Assembly (NCBI GenBank): GCA_025677835.1
Contig: JAIXMR010000133.1
Coordinates: 1 to 64,000 of the forward strand
DNA: 64,000 bases
Direction: 5' to 3'
Source of the DNA: Sporodiniella umbellata
Taxonomy: Eukaryota; Mucoromycota; Mucoromycetes; Mucorales; Rhizopodaceae
Shown here: positions 61,568 through 64,000 of the stretch, piece after piece
Numbering within the stretch: position 1 is the first letter of the stretch
How the letters are laid out: each line of letters starts with the position of its first letter
Notes under the pieces: model-generated
Seen by the model: the letters and a program-made list of their open reading frames with translations, nothing else
Told to the model about the DNA's origin: nothing
Databases searched by the model: none
Made by a program: the position numbers and the translations under genes

Positions 61568-62298
61568 TAAAGAACAATGATCTCATATAATATAGTTTTT
61601 GCCAGTGTTGTTGGACAACGTTTGGATACTGATAGATTATACCAACCAAGCTTGGTTTGGATGCATTGAATACGGTCTAGAGAGTCAGAAGGGAATTATG
61701 GGCTTCTTTGACCTAAGTACAGACGTCCTGAGATTGGGATGTACATTTATTCAATATCTATTGCTGATGGTAAATGTTATTCTGGTAACACGTTAACAAA
61801 CTTTTTTGATATTATAGTGGATGCACAGACTCCCGTTTAGTATAGTAGATATCGTGCTACTATTCAATCTCAAAAGCGCCTCAAAAACTTTGTATCGAAA
61901 GGCGCAAGTTTATTGGGAAGAGTGGAAAATATTCGCCTCCATCCGTCAAAAGTAAAAGACAAAACAAAAACAAAAAAGCAGCTTTCACATAATAAATGGG
62001 AGACTCATTTTCTTTTAAAAAGATTTGCAGACGCCTCACCCGAAGAACTGTTGATTTTAAACGACACATGTGCGATATGTCGTGAGAATATGAAGGCGGG
62101 CAAAAAACTGGTATGCGGGCATGTATTTCATCTGTAAGTGTGTAATTTTCTTTATACGTGTTTGTTTTTGTCTTTGTTTCTTGTCCGCGCTTTATTATTT
62201 GCTTATTTTAGGATAGCCAATGCCTATTTTCTTGGATACAATGCAATACGTCAATTTCTACTTGTCCTACCTGTCGTAGATCGCTCACCGGCTCATAA
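60752..62298 (+). CDS. HRD1: HRD1/synoviolin-like membrane RING-H2 ubiquitin ligase, short form
   Basis: 360 residues from eight exons: 60752-60946, 61048-61140, 61191-61343, 61389-61529, 61596-61769, 61818-61951, 62023-62133, 62217-62298. Hydrophobic segments fill residues about 1-270, with Hrd1-type blocks (WTFGELWTAEIQNLHSRA, SRDRLNHLTTLVF, LDNVWILIDYTNQ). The linker ASPEELLILND leads into a complete RING: C313-x2-C316, C328-x-H330-x2-H333-x2-C336, C350-x2-C353. The last intron's acceptor (62216) was chosen because only it gives the H-x2-C spacing. Hrd1 marks misfolded ER proteins for ERAD. The protein stops seven residues after the RING, lacking the long C-terminal tail of yeast and human Hrd1. 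Confidence 0.88.
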
Positions 62299-62398
62299 AA
62301 AAGTTTATGAAAAAATAAAAGACAAGCTGCCCATAATACTTAAATTTTAAAAAACACCAAATGTGTGTGTGTGTTTGTATTTGTTTATTTTGTCTTTA

Positions 62399-62861
62399 CT
62401 ATTGTGCGCCCATCTAATAAAACAAATTTAAGATCGCATATTTGTGTATAAATACAAATGTATATTTGCTTGGAACACTTACGTTTTGACTAAGTTCAGC
62501 AAAGCGAGTACCCACTCGCTCAGAGTGCTTTAAAAATTTATCAGCACATTTGTTGACACAACTTTCCTATTATTTATTTCGTTAGTCATTATCGCAACAT
62601 TAAAAGACTGTGGCGTTCGATACTTGCTTCTTTGTTATTCAAAGATTTGGTGGTGAAATCATTGGTGCAATCATCGAAACAACGCTGAACTAGATTGCTA
62701 TAGAGTTTCATGAAATCACGCATCTAACCCAGTGTTAAATTCAATCTGAAAATCAAACTCTTTTTTTTTTTTTCTATTTTCAATAAAAGATCTACCTGCT
62801 TGTGTTCTACCATAGCAGCGATCTGAGCTTGTTCAGCTTGATTGAAACGAGAAAAGTCCAT
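62399..62861 (-). CDS. TIM9: Mitochondrial intermembrane-space chaperone Tim9
   Basis: 86 residues from four exons: 62796-62861, 62628-62723, 62483-62566, 62399-62413. The twin CX3C motif is present (C37-x3-C41 and C57-x3-C61), with family blocks [28 protein letters not shown] and [16 protein letters not shown]. The length equals yeast Tim9 (87). Tim9 forms a hexamer with Tim10 that guides hydrophobic precursors to TIM22. The second intron (62567-62627) begins with GCAAGT instead of GT; only this GC-AG splice gives the conserved KEESCVNKC sequence. Stops of TIM9 and the convergent HRD1-like gene are 100 bp apart. Confidence 0.95.
62567..62627 (-). other. GC-AG intron in TIM9
   Basis: 61-nt intron with donor GCAAGT, branch-like GACTAAC and acceptor TAATAG. 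The alternative GT within the same stretch would shift the frame and destroy the second CX3C block. Confidence 0.85.
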
Positions 62862-64000
62862 ATTGTTTATCGTTAGACTAGGGCCTATGTTTTACACGTC
62901 AAAAAAAAAAAAAAAAATGTCCATAAAAAAAGACAGATTTCAAAAAAAAAAAAAAAAAGCTAGCATGTCCGGTCCGGAGGGAAGTGTCTTTTTTTTTTTT
63001 TTTTAGTAATCTCTGGCTAGTCGAAAGGGGTGAGCATAGCTCTCTCCCACGCCCCGCTTCCCCTTCAAGGGATAAATCCAAAATACATGAGAAATTTATA
63101 GGTCTAAATTTAGTACAGCACAACATTCATACCAAGAAATGGGCTGGCACATCATCGAAAATGGATACAAAGTCAGACATAATACAAATTGAATGGTTAG
63201 TGTCAAGTACGTATGTTTACATTGGATACGAAAATTTTTTTGAGTTGGAACAAGAGCATGCAAAATATTTATATTTTTATTACACAATAACTCCTGAAAC
63301 GCTTTTTTTTTTTATGGTTGTTTTTCTTTCAAAGTATTTCCAGTAGATAAACTATAGCAAGTAAGCTGTCTAATAGTAAAATCAAAAGGTGTATGTTTCA
63401 TAACAGCAAAGCCAAAACCAAGTGTAATAGCCAGATAACGGACCCATTTTATTTACAGCCCGAAATAATTGAACAAACAAGAAGCAAGCTCTGAGCGTTT
63501 CTCAAAAAAAAAAAAAAAAAAAAGTCTTGCGCAAGATTAGTATTTAAACCAGCGAACAAAAGTCAATTCATCAAAACCACATTAGAACGCTCTGTCAACC
63601 GAAAGGCTTGCATAGAGTTCAAAAGCGTTTCCAAAATCTGACGTATTTGTAGGTAGATGTATACGTGCATGGTTTTAGGAGCGCTTGCCAAAGAACTGCA
63701 CAATAGAATCATCAGTCTTCTATTTGACTTCTAGACCCAGCATCAACTGGCTTGTGGGATACAATCTAATTCGCTAGCTTCAAATATAGGCAAAAAGCAG
63801 CTGAATGAAAAAGACCAAACTGTCCATATAACGGGATGTATTAAGCAAGCAGCTTATGATTTCCCCGAAAGACATTGAACGTCAGATACTGAATTGATTT
63901 CTAGGTACCATCTGCTTCTGTGAATAGATGATGTATGCCAGTTTTCTAATAAAAAAGAGGTTTTTATGTTTTCATTTAGCTTGTTCGATCGACAGGCTTA
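62862..64000. other. Right-edge region, no gene seen
   Basis: 1.1 kb from the TIM9 start to the window end. Contains A/T runs at about 62900-62917, 62941-62958, 62990-63004 and 63505-63523. A 120-codon + frame at 62984-63346 lacks any family feature and starts in a poly-Phe stretch. The TIM9 promoter must be at the left. Confidence 0.55.

Noticed and set aside
62984..63346. 120-codon frame at the right edge
   Set aside because: Begins in poly-Phe from a T run and shows no conserved pattern; no evidence of splicing.
1..64000. tRNA, rRNA, CRISPR array or intact transposon
   Set aside because: No tRNA T-arm plus anticodon arrangement, no rRNA-like conserved blocks, no regular spacer arrays, and no transposase/reverse-transcriptase motifs or terminal repeats were recognised on either strand. 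A tRNAscan/RepeatMasker run would be decisive.

Overview
The window is nuclear DNA of a fungus, most likely an early-diverging one of the Mucoromycota (Mucorales-like). It is strongly AT-rich, with dozens of A or T runs of 12 to 38 bases. Genes are split by many short introns (mostly 45-100 nt) with CTAAC/CTGAC-like branch points. The products are typical of a fungus: Zn2Cys6 factor, ROM2-type RhoGEF, SAGA subunit Ada3, and an Iec1-like INO80 zinc-finger protein. The genus assignment is inference from composition and protein flavour. All gene models were spliced by hand. For every complete model the exon lengths sum to a multiple of three and the junctions restore family motifs, but no transcript evidence was available.

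Layout. 0-12 kb: 5' part of an AMP-binding acyl-CoA/coumarate-CoA ligase cut by the left edge (-), ribosomal protein eL31 (-), a four-finger C2H2 regulator (+), a choline/ethanolamine phosphotransferase (-), and divergently a secreted GDSL phospholipase B (+). 12-28 kb: ROM2-like RhoGEF (+), EBP2 (-), TRM10 copy A (-), a small membrane protein with a PPxY tail (-), and RRP12 (+). 28-40 kb: a tiny Cys-rich protein (-), eS26 (+), a Zn2Cys6 transcription factor (+) and a Thr-rich single-span membrane protein (+). 40-54 kb: VSB1-like SulP/STAS/cNMP transporter (-), Ada3/Ngg1 (-), PKA catalytic subunit (+), Iec1-like zinc finger (+), TRM10 copy B (+), a small coiled-coil protein resembling Mediator MED28 (-), and an unrecognised seven-span membrane protein (-). 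54-63 kb: eS4 (+), class II DAHP synthase (-), a short HRD1-like RING ubiquitin ligase (+), and Tim9 (-). The gaps (0.4-3.3 kb) show no rRNA, tRNA, transposon or CRISPR that I can support.

How they fit together. Many genes are translation housekeeping: eL31, eS26, eS4, EBP2, RRP12 and two TRM10 copies. Signalling is represented by the RhoGEF, PKA-C and a possible wall-sensor-like protein. Chromatin and transcription are represented by Ada3, the Iec1-like protein, the MED28-like candidate and two sequence-specific factors. I found no convincing new multi-gene system. The points most worth a second look are the TRM10 pair with identical intron positions, a GC-AG intron in TIM9, back-to-back 22-nt and 14-nt micro-exons in the transporter, start-codon-only first exons in two ribosomal protein genes, and several small uncharacterised proteins.
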